DNA of 64,000 nt, from positions 306,705,456 through 306,769,455 of the forward strand of contig CM060922.1 of assembly GCA_030737875.1 (NCBI GenBank), written 5' to 3'. Positions 49,501 to 58,859 of this stretch are shown piece after piece (position 1 is the stretch's first letter; every line of letters begins with the position of its first letter). Origin of the DNA: Allium sativum. Its lineage: Eukaryota; Streptophyta; Magnoliopsida; Asparagales; Amaryllidaceae. Under the pieces are notes generated by a model that was not told the origin of the DNA, did not search any database, and was given only the letters and a program-made list of their open reading frames with translations. The position numbers and the translations under genes are program-made.

Positions 49501-50106
49501 CATCCAACCTATTTACAAATTACAAATCATAATCTCTTTCTTATGTATATCAATCTATTACTGCGAGTGTAAAAGCTTTGGTTGTTTTTAATTCATCATT
49601 TACGCACCAGCAGTTACCAAATCACTAGACTAGGATGAATCTGCTTTCCACTTTTTCAGTAAGATCCATCCAATTACTGATCATTCATCGATCATATATT
49701 GTATGGTTTGCAATTAAAAGCTTTAACATGATAACAGAAATTATCAGTATTATTAACTATTTTTCAATCCAGATCCAACCCAACTCATACTAAAAAAATA
49801 TTCTCACATGCTCGCAGAAAAGTACAATCGACAAATAACGAAAATATTACCCTCGAATAGAATGGGTTTGAGCTCAGCGCGAGCAGCATAAACAGCGGCG
49901 GTGTGAGCCGCCGGACCACTCCCAATAATGCATACGCGAGTTTTAAGGGGAGCTTTGTTTTCTGAGGCCATCGCTGAAGTTGGGGAGGAAACTGAGGCGA
50001 TGGCGGCGGCTGCAGCAGTGGTGCTTGTAATAGGAAAGATTAGGGTTTTAGACGCTCTATCAAATAGAGATGCAATTTTAGTTCGGAACGAAGAGGAACG
50101 GAACAT
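41281..50106 (-). CDS. NTR: NADPH-dependent thioredoxin reductase (plant NTR A/B type), 4 exons
   Basis: Exons (minus): 50106-49851, 49508-49033, 44221-43897, 41351-41281. All introns are GT-AG and all phases agree; the product has 375 residues, the usual length of plant NTRA/NTRB. The enzyme is an FAD flavoprotein that passes electrons from NADPH to thioredoxin h or o. Visible motifs: FAD-binding GSGPAA (62-67), [19 protein letters not shown] (95-113), redox-active CAVC (190-193), NADPH-binding GGGDSA (209-214) with HRRDTFRA (232-239), and the second FAD motif [11 protein letters not shown] near the C-terminus. The ATG at 50106 follows TAA GTG; it gives a basic, Ser/Ala-rich, acid-poor N-terminus with a second Met at residue 46 (MASENKAP) just before the conserved core. 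This suggests dual mitochondrial/cytosolic forms, as known for Arabidopsis NTRs (family knowledge). Introns are 342, 4811 and 2545 bp. It appears intact. Confidence 0.95.
41846..42236. mobile_element. MULE-type MITE in NTR intron 3, copy 1
   Basis: Terminal inverted repeats GGCAAATTTTATTCCAACCC at the left and GGGTTGAAATACAATTTGCC at the right, flanked by a perfect 9-bp duplication TTAAGAAAA (41837-41845 and 42237-42245). Nine-base duplications are diagnostic of Mutator-like elements. The 391-bp interior contains palindromic ACGTGGTTTCTTAA / TTAAGAAACCACGT-type units near 41995-42070. No coding capacity. Confidence 0.88.
42564..42580 (+). repeat. Poly(G) tract, 17 G
   Basis: A run of 17 G in intron 3 of NTR (C-run on the transcribed strand). 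Homopolymers of G this long are rare in AT-rich plant DNA and the length may be misassembled. Confidence 0.85.
43169..43599. mobile_element. MULE-type MITE in NTR intron 3, copy 2
   Basis: Same family as 41846-42236: ends GGCAAATTGTATTCCAACCC and GGTTGGAATACAATTTGCC, flanked by 9-bp duplications AACCAAAGG (43160-43168) and AACCAATGG (43600-43608), one mismatch. It holds the same TAGTAGTCCC / GGGGGCTACTACCTAATTTC subterminal blocks and a (TA)n run at about 43507-43551 not present in copy 1. Confidence 0.88.
43507..43551. repeat. (AT)n microsatellite
   Basis: AT dinucleotide run inside MITE copy 2. Confidence 0.9.
43897..44221 (-). other. NTR exon 3
   Basis: Acceptor TTGCACAG before 44221; encodes [14 protein letters not shown] through [17 protein letters not shown]; donor at 43896-43895 (GTTCGT). 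325 bases, ending one base into a Gly codon completed by exon 4. Confidence 0.95.
44880..45365. repeat. Low-complexity AATAAT/GATGAT-rich DNA in NTR intron 2
   Basis: Degenerate AATAATAA, GATGATGAT and AAATAAATAAA runs with a partial direct duplication (45010-45130 and 45225-45300, both with AAATTTAAATAAT-type words). It abuts the 3' side of the RTE LINE, whose 3' ends often carry such simple repeats. Confidence 0.6.
45366..47236 (-). mobile_element. Degenerate RTE-type LINE in NTR intron 2, internally deleted
   Basis: On the minus strand, 47230-46450 reads as an AP-endonuclease region with frameshifts ([16 protein letters not shown], then [17 protein letters not shown], then [12 protein letters not shown]). 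46190-46030 reads [20 protein letters not shown], typical of plant RTE elements just before the reverse transcriptase. The RT core is absent. From about 45890 the sequence continues with the C-terminal part ([27 protein letters not shown]). So roughly the whole RT palm has been lost by internal deletion. Domain recognition rests on pattern memory. Confidence 0.7.
47237..48530. mobile_element. hAT-like non-autonomous element in NTR intron 2
   Basis: The left end TAGGGATGACAATGAGGCAG matches, inverted, the right end CTACCCCATTGCCATTCCTA. Just inside the right end is a dense GGGTCGGGG / GGGCGGGTCTGGGG stretch (48365-48500), as is common near the ends of this type of plant hAT element. No 8-bp duplication is evident. 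It adjoins or lies in the 5' end of the RTE LINE. The 99-residue frame at 47684-47983 has no known domain. Confidence 0.6.
48531..49032. other. Remaining NTR intron 2 sequence with a short tandem duplication
   Basis: About 48590-48715 contains two diverged copies of a 65-bp block (ATTTATCACTACATCCGGACG and ATTTATCACCATACCCGGGC). The rest has no recognisable feature up to the splice donor GTTTGAG at 49032. Confidence 0.5.
49033..49508 (-). other. NTR exon 2
   Basis: Acceptor AAATAG before 49508; 476 bases coding from the Gly86 codon through Gln244, including the CAVC redox pair and both NADPH-site motifs; ends in CAG with donor GTTTGA. Confidence 0.95.
49851..50106 (-). other. NTR exon 1, targeting extension and FAD motif
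   Basis: From ATG at 50106 to the donor GTAATA at 49850. Residues 1-45 are Ser/Ala/Thr-rich with Arg and Lys early ([15 protein letters not shown]), like a mitochondrial presequence. The second Met codon is at 49971-49969. It encodes [20 protein letters not shown]. An in-frame TAA two codons upstream excludes a longer start. Confidence 0.93.
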
Positions 50107-50156
50107 CACTTATGAAGTCAAATTTCGAGGGACTTTGCTGCTGCATCCCTGCAGCC

Positions 50157-51437
50157 TACAGCAGACCAGTCAAAATTAATCCATATCCATTTGTTCAACC
50201 CATTTACCATTCTCACAGCCTTATTGGATCAACCTATTTATAAATTATTATTATTATATTAAATGAATCATAAACGGTTAAACCTTTCTTAAGAGGGTTA
50301 TAAATGGATAATCTATTTAAACATTTAACTTCTTACATACGAAATCGCTATTTTTTCGTTTAACTTCAATAACTTCTTCATACTATCTCGAAATCGGGCG
50401 GGTTTTCGACCAATGAACTCAAACCTTAATTTTCAAAATTCAAATTTTAAAATCTAAAAAAAATTCAAATTTTCAAATTTCAAATTAAAAATTTCGAAAT
50501 TTGAAAATCAAGAAAATAGTGTGAAAAACAAAATTTATCAATTTTTTAGCCTTTAAGACATGTTCTCAATTTTTCAGTGAGAAGAACAAAATTTTTGATC
50601 AAATATATCACAAGAACAAAGAGTGGATGAGAAGGACAATGTGCATGTTATCAGTATTGCATAACCTTTTCATATAATAATACTATATAATTTCATTTTT
50701 TTATATGTTCCTTATGACTAGATTTTGAAGAGTCTGTCTTTGAGATTAAAAAAGTTTATCCTTCAAAATAAAATCCCCATTTTAAATTTTCAAATTTCCA
50801 ATATTTTAGAATTTAAATTTCAAATTTTCAAAATTCTATATTTCAAAATTTCAAAGTTCCAAAATTTTAAAGTTTTAAATTTTCAAAAATTTTATTTTGA
50901 ATTTTCAAAATTTTATATTTCAAATTTTGTATTTCAATTATTCAAAATTTCAAAATTTTAATTTTTCATAATATCGATTTCCAAAATTAAAAATTTAATA
51001 TTTTCAAATTTCCAAATTCATATTTCAAATTTTCAAATTTCCAACAATTTCCAAAGTAAAAATTTTAAATTTCAAATTTTCAAATGTCAAAATTCCAAAT
51101 TTCAAATTTCATAATTTCAAAATTTGAAGTTTTCAAATTTGAACTTTAAAAATTCAAATTTTAAAATTTCAAATTTTCACAATTTAAAGTTCCAAAATTC
51201 CAAATTTGAATTTTTAAACCTTTCTTCAATCTTTAAATGAATGTTATGATTTCCCAAGGTGATTAATGGTTGTACTTAGAAAATAACATAAGACATATAG
51301 ATGGGTTAAGTGGATAACCAACATAATAGGTGGGTTGGGTCAGGTAATTCTTTATGCTAAATGAGTCAAAACAAATGGGTCGGGTCGAACTTTTCTTGAC
51401 CCTCATATGACCCTATGTGACCCATTTGACACCCCTA
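50157..51437. mobile_element. Probable hAT-like element upstream of NTR
   Basis: The right end TGACCCATTTGACACCCCTA (to 51437), preceded by AATGGGTCGGGTCGAA, is the typical terminus of a common plant hAT-like family. The left end is degenerate: AGACCAGTCAAAATTAATCC, then CAACCCATTT. The flanking 8-mers CCTGCAGC (50148-50155) and CCTGCAAG (51438-51445) agree at six positions. If correct, this element starts about 50 bases upstream of the NTR start codon. Most of its interior is the low-complexity array at 50430-51230. Confidence 0.5.
50430..51230. repeat. TTTCAAATT-type low-complexity array, about 800 bp
   Basis: Very dense overlapping words such as CAAATTTTCAAATTTC, AAAATTCCAAATTT and TTTCAAAATTT in both orientations. 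Almost no G on the plus strand. The 78-residue Phe/Lys/Ile-rich frame inside is a by-product of the repeat. Confidence 0.85.
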
Positions 51438-51439
51438 CC

Positions 51440-51829
51440 TGCAAGACCCCGTAAAAATAATTGCCAGAATGTGCGACCTATGATCCAAAAAAGAAAGCAA
51501 AAAAAAGTAAATGTAAATCAGAAACATAATTTGAGAATTGACTAGAGTGCAAATTACCATACTACCTTTTGAATTACTCAGCATATTATGCAAATGGTCA
51601 TATTCTAAAACTCAATACAAACATTGTTCTATTGCGTCCATTTCAACGTTGATTTGGCAAGACGAACTAGTGTCATTTGGTTTTTCTCTAGTGACATTGA
51701 CGCTTATTTAAAATATTATCAGTGTAAACGAACTTTTTTTTTCTTTTACACCGACACTATTCGAAACAACGCCAGTGTAAGAGTTGTTTTTTAATTACTG
51801 GAGCAACATTTCAGTCAGGGAACGCGGAA
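51440..51829. other. Anonymous DNA upstream of the copia-like element
   Basis: No gene. Around 51670-51790 there are AGTGTCATTTGG, CTAGTGACATTGACG, ACACCGACACTATTCG and CGCCAGTGTAAG words that suggest a decayed MITE, but ends could not be paired. Confidence 0.4.
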
Positions 51830-53100
51830 TGTGAATCTTAAGACAAGACTAACACTAGAAGGGAGTGAATAGTGTTTATAAGGAATTTATGAAAATCTTA
51901 AACTTAAATGATCTACTATATGAATCACACACAACAGAGATGATCACAGACACAGAATCAAACAGAAAAATATAAAATGTAGAAAAGGAAAGAACACACT
52001 GGATTTTATACTGGTTCAGATTACTCCTACGTCCAGTCCCATACAACGCTGGATTGCGCAGAGTTTTATTATTATCACGGCTACAAGGTTAACATCGCTC
52101 TAAACACCCTTGATTCTACGGCTACAAGGTTAACACTGCTTCATTTCCTTGATTTCGGGCTATAAGGAGCACATCCTTTCCCAAACACTTCCCAAGTGAT
52201 TACAACATCCCTATAACTCTTCAATAACACTTCAATTTAGAGAGTAGTGGATAGAGAGTGAGAAAAGAAGTTTTATATAATTAGAGTAGAAATCGGCAAA
52301 TTAGAAGTGTAGAAATCAATAAAATATGAAATATTAATGGTGGGATGAAGAGATGGAGAAGAAGATATATCAAAAAATTCGAAATCAGCCCCTATTTATA
52401 AGATTTGAAATGTTGCAACGCTTCTGGAATGTTACAAATAGTGAAAATATACTTCCTTTTGAAAATTGAATTTCTAACAGTTTTATGTCGACATATCCAT
52501 ATATGTATGTCGACATATACATATATTTTTTATTTTTAAAACTTATTTTTCAAGCGTTTTATTATATACAATATTTTGGAAATTTTTTAATTAAAATTTA
52601 GTGATATAAAAGAGTATTCTAAAGTGTAAAACCATATGAAAACATATAAACATATTTATAAATTTATAAAGTTTAAAACTATATAACTATAAAACAATAT
52701 AAACTTATATATTAAACTTAAAACTTATATTTGAAATCATAAGTAAGATAGAAAAACAATTGGAAATTGAATTTTGAAAATCGTAACTTGAAAATCAGAA
52801 TTTGAAAAACAGAATTTGAACCTGGAGTGCTGTTCAGAGTCTTACATATAAACTAGACTTTATTACTATGTTTGTCTTGAACTCTTAAAAACTTGATAAC
52901 TCATGAGTCTTGAATCTCTCTTGAATTATGAATCTCTTGGGATTCTAAAACTGTACAGTCTTCAGTATTTAAGTCGTGTATACAAATCCTGCATATATAT
53001 GTATATATATTCTAGATAGAGATGTTAGTATATATTTTATAATCAATTAATAATGATAATTGAAATAAGGTTGTTGTCATCAAAACTCCATTCTCCAACA
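51830..53100 (-). repeat. LTR of a Ty1/copia-like element (3' LTR, minus strand)
   Basis: On the minus strand it begins TGTTGGAGAATGGAG at 53100, directly after a purine tract (AAAATGGGGAGAA, 53101-53113). It holds a TATA box, and its U5 includes GAACCAGTATAAAATCCAGTG and CACTATTCACTCCCTTCTAG, typical of plant copia LTRs. Its first 600 bases are repeated at 54060-54672. The outer end near 51830 is approximate. Confidence 0.65.
52391..52400 (-). promoter_or_regulatory. TATA box in copia-like LTR
   Basis: The minus strand reads CTTATAAATAGGGGCTG, a strong TATA context about 700 bases into the LTR. Confidence 0.55.
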
Positions 53101-54059
53101 TTCTCCCCATTTTTCATGATGACAACCTTGATTTATAAAATATTCATACCTGTTGATTATGATCCTTTTAATACTCCGTCTGTCATTATGAATTCTACAT
53201 ACTCCTCCTTAAACTAAGTCTAACTAGCCCTTATTTTCTAATTTCTCCCGCTTTGTCATTATCAAAAAGAAATCCTATATATACTCCCCCTAAATCCTAT
53301 GTCTATCTATACATACCCTATGTGCCTATATTATATCCTTATTATATATATATATAATTATTCTATTATTGTAAGAAGTAAATAATTTAATCATTGTTTT
53401 ACAATACATACCAAAGCAAATTACAACTTTCACGAAAGCACGAAGTACTATGTACGTTTTACATTGAAAAAACCCAACTCCTAATGATTCTTCACGATAT
53501 GGGACTTACGAATTGGACAATTGGGGGTAATGGAGACAAAATTCTTCATTTTGTTTAATTATATCCCGTCTCGATCGAAACAAACTTTGCCAAAGCCTAT
53601 GACTTGATTGTCCTCCTCAATATCTTCTTGTTGTGCCTCTTCTTTTTCCTCCTCTTCTATCATCTCTTCCTCCTCTTCTTCCTCTTCTACAGTTGGATCA
53701 TCTTCTTTGATGAAAATTGAACTTGCTTGATTATTCATAACAAACTTTCGTAGATTTCTCAATATCTTTCCTTGTTTTATATGCTCTTGATTCATCCAAA
53801 TTTGTAGAACTTGAATTTCAACGAACATTTGGAGAACGTACTCTATTTTCTCTTCCAATTTTATTGCACGTGCATGAGTAGAGCATTGAAATGGACCTTC
53901 GGATGGTCCAGCGGACGATTCGGGGTTACTTTGGTCATTATAATTAGTGGAGGCCTTGGTTTATTTTAGTTTTGAGTTTTTCCAGAAATGAAATGAGAGA
54001 ATGAAGAGAAAAATCGAAGTAGAAAGTTTAAATAGTTATTATAACTAACTTATGGTGGG
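53101..54059 (-). mobile_element. Internal region of the copia-like element (short, non-autonomous)
   Basis: Only about 960 bases lie between the two LTR-like copies, too few for gag-pol. The right-hand LTR copy is incomplete. On the minus strand a frame from 53858 to 53559 encodes 99 residues with an acidic Glu-rich tail (EEEEEEEEMIEEEEKEEA) and a helical start (LEEKIEYVLQMFVEIQVLQI). I do not recognise its family. The element looks like a deleted or non-autonomous derivative. Confidence 0.5.
53559..53858 (-). CDS. Unrecognised 99-residue acidic, helical protein fragment
   Basis: The frame begins with a predicted amphipathic helix, then a run of eight Glu and further EE/EEE blocks, and ends GFGKVCFDRDG. 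In-frame coding may extend upstream past 53858 (ARAIKL precedes the start codon). It sits inside a copia-like element, so a retroelement accessory or gag-like remnant is most likely. Length, the lack of any motif and the decayed context argue against a host gene. Confidence 0.3.
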   Translation of the reverse strand: MEEKIEYVLQMFVEIQVLQIWMNQEHIKQGKILRNLRKFVMNNQASSIFIKEDDPTVEEEEEEEEMIEEEEKEEAQQEDIEEDNQVIGFGKVCFDRDGI

Positions 54060-54672
54060 AATTAATTTTTGAAATCTGGCAGGGATATATGTATGTCGGC
54101 ATACATGCAATTTTAATTTTAATTTTCTGATTTTTATTTTATATATTATTCTGGAAATTTTGGAATTAAAACTTAGTGATATAAATAAGTATTCTAAATT
54201 GTAAAACCATATGAAAACATAATAGTGTATTATATAAACATATTTATAAATTTATAAAGTTTAGAACTTATAACTATAAAACTATATAAACTTACATGTT
54301 AAGCTTAAAGCTTATATTTGAAATCATAAGTAAGATAGAAAAACAATTGGAATTTGAATTTTGAAAATCAGAATTTGAAATTTAAAAATCAGAATTTGAA
54401 CCTGGAGTGCTATTCAAAGTCTTACATATAAACTAGACTCTATTACTATATTTGTCTTGAACTCTTGATAACTCAAGAGTCTTGAATCTCTTGTGAATTC
54501 TGAATCTCTTAGAACTCTAAAACTGTACAGTCATCAGTATTTAAGTTCTGTATACAAATCCTGTATATATATGTACATATATTCTAGATAGAGATGTTAG
54601 TATATATTTTATAACCAATTAATAATGATAATTGAAATAAGGTTGTTGTCATCAAAATTCCATTCTCAAACA
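54060..54672 (-). repeat. Second, partial copy of the copia-like LTR
   Basis: Collinear with 52490-53100 (AAACATATTTATAAATTTAT, then CATAAGTAAGATAGAAAAAC, then ATTTGAACCTGGAGTGCT). It begins TGTTTGAGAATGG on the minus strand at 54672. Several scattered substitutions and small indels separate the copies. Confidence 0.7.
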
Positions 54673-54674
54673 AT

Positions 54675-57600
54675 TTCAAATGTCGTCAGTGGATGCCATT
54701 TCAAATTTCGCATAAAAGCTTGAGCTACTAACAATAACATCTCTTTTCTCTTTCATTCCACACTTTCCCAACATTTAACAAAAACCCAAAACCCTCTTTA
54801 TTTTATTTTTGTGAAATTTTTGTTTGTTGCTTTGAGTTTAATATAAGTTAGTGCCACAAGAAATCTACTTCAAGACGAACAACATCTAATTGCTTAGATC
54901 AATCAATGCGGAAAAAAAATTAACCCTAGTTTAGTAAAATATGCAATGAATATTGATTAATGTTGAATTCATTATTATGTTAGAACAAGGCTTCTAATTT
55001 TTTTCAACTATATAATAGTTTAATGGTGAATTGATCATCGATGATTAACTGTGTGGAAAATATGTTGATGGTTTATATAGATCGGTTAAAGTTCACAAAG
55101 GATCGAACTTATACAATTGAAAGATTTGGTTTATAAATCAACTAAGATAAAGATGGATGAGTTCAATACCGAAATAATTTGCAACTGACCAATCAATCAT
55201 GGATCTAAATATATTAAAATTGTTGATGATGATGATGTTGAACTAATGTTTTATATGATCTCTAAATCAATAGAGTTATTTGTTGTGAAAAGCAGAAGAT
55301 TGGTTGTAGAATACCTGTAGTGGTACCTATTGCTAACAATACTCACCAAGCATTTTCATCTTCTAGTTATAGTAATCCACTTATGAATGTAACCTTGCAT
55401 GGACAACAACAAATTTCATTTGGTTATCCTCCATTCAAATATTATCAATAAAAAGGCGAGTTTTGTTTTTCATATCTGACGCAGGATAATTTAATACACA
55501 TGAGTCAAAGGTTGTGAAATTGTATATTATTTATTATGGTTGATATAATATCATTTACTTTCCATGTGCAGTTATATTCCTCAGTAGCGCCCGATGTAGA
55601 ATGATGTTTAACCATCAAATAGTCCTAGTTATCATCCAATGCAGCCAAAACCTCTCGAGTTATACCATATGAACCAAAATTAAGCTACACCTAGAAATGG
55701 TAATGAATTGTGTTACAGTTTATAATAGTATTGAAAACGTTATATGTTTATTATGCAGCTTTTCAGAAGCGATATCGATACGCACTCGAACATTCAACTT
55801 ACAGCTGAGCTTGGTATGTTAAATTTACCAGATGAATATATGGATATAGACGATGGTGAAGATGAACAAATGCATGACATGCAACCTTTCGATAGAACAA
55901 CTGTTGTTCCCGCATAGAAGAATGATACAACACAAACTAATAAAATACAAGTAAACAATGAGCCATTAAATTATGATTTTGAGGGCAAAGACGGTGCACC
56001 CAGTGATAGTAGTGAAACTAAAATGGAAATAACTTTGGATGATGACTTATGTAGACTAGATCCACCGTTATCAATGTGCAATTTAATGATGGAATCTTCT
56101 CATCGTCAGGTGTTTAAATAGGTTTCCAAGTTGGTATGGTATTTAAGAGCAAAGCCAAATTTATGCAACAACTTAGTTAATGGAAAATTTACATATTGTC
56201 TATTTCAAGCTCATTGATCAAACAAAGCAAAATAACATCCATTTGCAACATTGATCCAAATTGTCCCTGGAGAATGCATGATATCAATTTGAAAATTTTG
56301 CAATCTGGATGGTGAGTTTTCAAAAGATGTCTTAACAATCACTTGCAAATCTGATAGTTAATTTCAATCATAAATGAGTAAAATCTACATTATTTTATTT
56401 CAAAGGTTATGCTTTTTATGAAAGCGGAATTGAGCATTATTGTTGGAATGGTTCAAATATTAATGGAAGGGCAATTGTTTATTAAATTTAGTTATATAAA
56501 GACCTGGAGAGATTTGAGCAAGACAATTAAATGAATTTATAGGGATTTGGTAGACTCATGTTCCAAGTTACGATAGTATATCGGCGAAATTGCTACAGGT
56601 AGTGTATGTCATGTGCTAACCGATGAGGTTGGATTTTTTCGAACGTGCTTTCTGGACTTTTGATCCTTGTGTTGAAGGTATTATACATTGTCTTCATTTT
56701 CTTTGCGTTGATGGGACATGTTTGTATGGTAAATGCATATGTATTTTACTTTCAGCAACCATACAAAATGTTAATGATCAGTTATATCATTTGACATATG
56801 ATATCAGTGAGCTAAAATCATGTGAGAGTTAGGCATTGTTTTTTACTTGCATGCGGATCTTCATTCATAGTGGTAACAATCGTAGTATTACTTTCCTTTC
56901 GACAGGATGAAAATAATACCGACAATATTGAAGTGCCATAGGAGATTGCCCTTTAAGCGCAGATTCTGTATTAAACATTCAAAAGCAAAATTTCAAGCCA
57001 CTGGATTCAGAGATGAATGGTTGATATGTTTATTTTATGCCATAACATGTACTTCAGCAGTTGGTGAGTTCCAAAAAATCTAAGAGGACACAAAGAACAT
57101 GAACATACGAGCTCATAATTAGATAGAAAGGTTGATAATTAGTCTTTGTGCAAGGATGATGGTGGTAGATTTCATGTTATGGTTACCAACAAACCGAAAA
57201 TCTTTAACAATATATTAAAAGTGCATGGTCCCTATCGGTTAAAGCACTAGTTGCATGTGTCTTCTTTCGGTCGGTTGATTGTCATTGTTAACGAAGAGAT
57301 TTTGTGAAGACTTAGACGACTTGGGTAATGCCAAAAAGTGAAGCAAAGATAGCCGAGAGAGCAAGTAAAGCAAGACGTTCAAGGATTGTTCATTCTGTTA
57401 GATGGAACGGCAAATAATTCACTATCTCGATGAAGAAATTAAAGTAACAATTGAAGGTTCTTGTACATGCAGTATCCCCCTAATTCTATAGTTGCCTTAT
57501 GCACATATGGTAGCCTCTTATTCCTTGGTTGCTAATGGAGCAAACAAATATCATCATGCTTTTTCCTCTGATTGGCAGTCGGTTTAGAACTACCTACTGA

Positions 57601-58858
57601 CTTATGTGCTAGAAGTTCATCATGTTCTAGATAAACAGTATTAGGGTCCGCATGAAGACTAGTTGGTTCTTCCTCTAGCAACATAAAGAGCTCGCGGAAG
57701 ACCCAGGTCGATAAGGATCAAAGGTATTATAGATGAGATGCAAGCTTTAAGGAAAAATAAGTGCAATAAATGTGGGTTGCACACACTTAAGAAGAGTCGG
57801 CGTACTTCAAATAATTAGTTTTTTCGTTTGCTTATAACAGCATCAGATGTACTGGTTTGAAAATTTGTTGTATCACCAGTCATGTTTATATAATATTACT
57901 TCTTATTTGATGTTCTCTTAATAGTACTTGTTGTTGATGCCTTTTACTTGACAATATTTTAGCATATGAAATTATACAAACAAGAACACTTTATCATACC
58001 ATAATTCGTTAACCTATAATATGATTTCAATTGAAGATATGATGCAATACACTAAATGACCATATTATAGCAAACCATACAACATTACCAATCATGATGA
58101 TTTCTGAACTATGTCTGCCGCAACTCTTTTACCAACCGTAAATTTTAGCTTGCAACTCAAGAGCATACTCAATTCTTCTTTGACATATTGAATGATTTGT
58201 CCTTTGAAAGAAACTATAACAATCGAAACATTCAAGCATTTCTTTACTCAACATATAACGTCCATATGTGTAGAACCTAAGATCAGTCAATGTTTATTTC
58301 TTTATTTGGTCGATGCAATTTTTTTTTCCTGAACGACGCTGATTGTTCCGATAGCGTCTTTCGCTGCACTGCAAATTTCTTTATCCTGCCAACATTGATT
58401 TGCCTTAACATTTAGTTGAGTTTCAACAACAAGTCCATGTTGTTGTGAATGGTGATAACTAAGTTTCTAGTACGTATTCAACATTGGTAAGATCAACTGT
58501 AGAATTAAACTTAAAAAAGACCAAAGTATTTCCCTAATATCTCATCATTAGTTTCTCATTGGTCTGTTTGCACTAGAGATAAAGAAATAAAGATATAACC
58601 ATATTTTAAAAAAAAGTTGGACTGCTGAAAATTACCTTAAATAACTTAATTTCAGTGAAAAATGATGTAGAATCGTAGAGAGAAAGGTGTTTCGATTTTG
58701 GGTTCGTTGGGTTTGATAAGATGAAAAATGAGCTGAGAAAGAATGGATAAGTTTCTATTTTAAACCCTGTAAAGGATATCTGGGTCGATATTTGAAACAG
58801 CGCTAACTCTCTTCAGTTTGCGCTATTTGAAATGCCGCTCCAATGGGGTCTCAAAATA
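54675..58858 (+). mobile_element. Decayed MuDR-type MULE
   Basis: Carries a broken MuDR transposase reading frame (see next entry). Candidate terminal inverted repeats: left GGATGCCATTTCAAATTTCG near 54697 and right GCGCTATTTGAAATGCCGCT near 58820, which is its inverted counterpart with several mismatches. A 9-bp duplication could not be assigned, and the left end touches the copia-like LTR, so limits are approximate. Confidence 0.55.
55025..57825 (+). pseudogene. MuDR/MULE transposase, multiply broken
   Basis: Pieces appear in family order with introns, stops and frameshifts between them: an N-terminal region (VDDDDVELMFYMISKS-like, near 55220); the MuDR N-terminal domain near 56120-56300 (GFQVGMVFKSKAKFMQQLS, then DPNCPWRMHD); the catalytic-region start at 56640-56760 (AFWTFDPCVEGIIHCLHFL, CVDGTCLYGKCICILLSA); a block near 57190-57270 (KPKIFNNILK, then LPVKALVACVFFRSVD); and a C-terminal RPRSTRIKG with a zinc-knuckle remnant KCNKCGLHTLKKSRR near 57700-57800. 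The family catalyses cut-and-paste transposition. No continuous frame remains, so the gene is dead. Confidence 0.75.
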
Positions 58859-58859
58859 G

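Noticed and set aside
50725..50961. 78-residue Phe/Lys/Ile-rich frame
   Set aside because: A direct by-product of the TTTCAAAT-type low-complexity array.
51650..51790. Possible CACTA-like MITE (AGTGTCATTTGG ... CCAGTGTAAG)
   Set aside because: No CACTA terminus pair or 3-bp duplication could be matched; kept only as a note.
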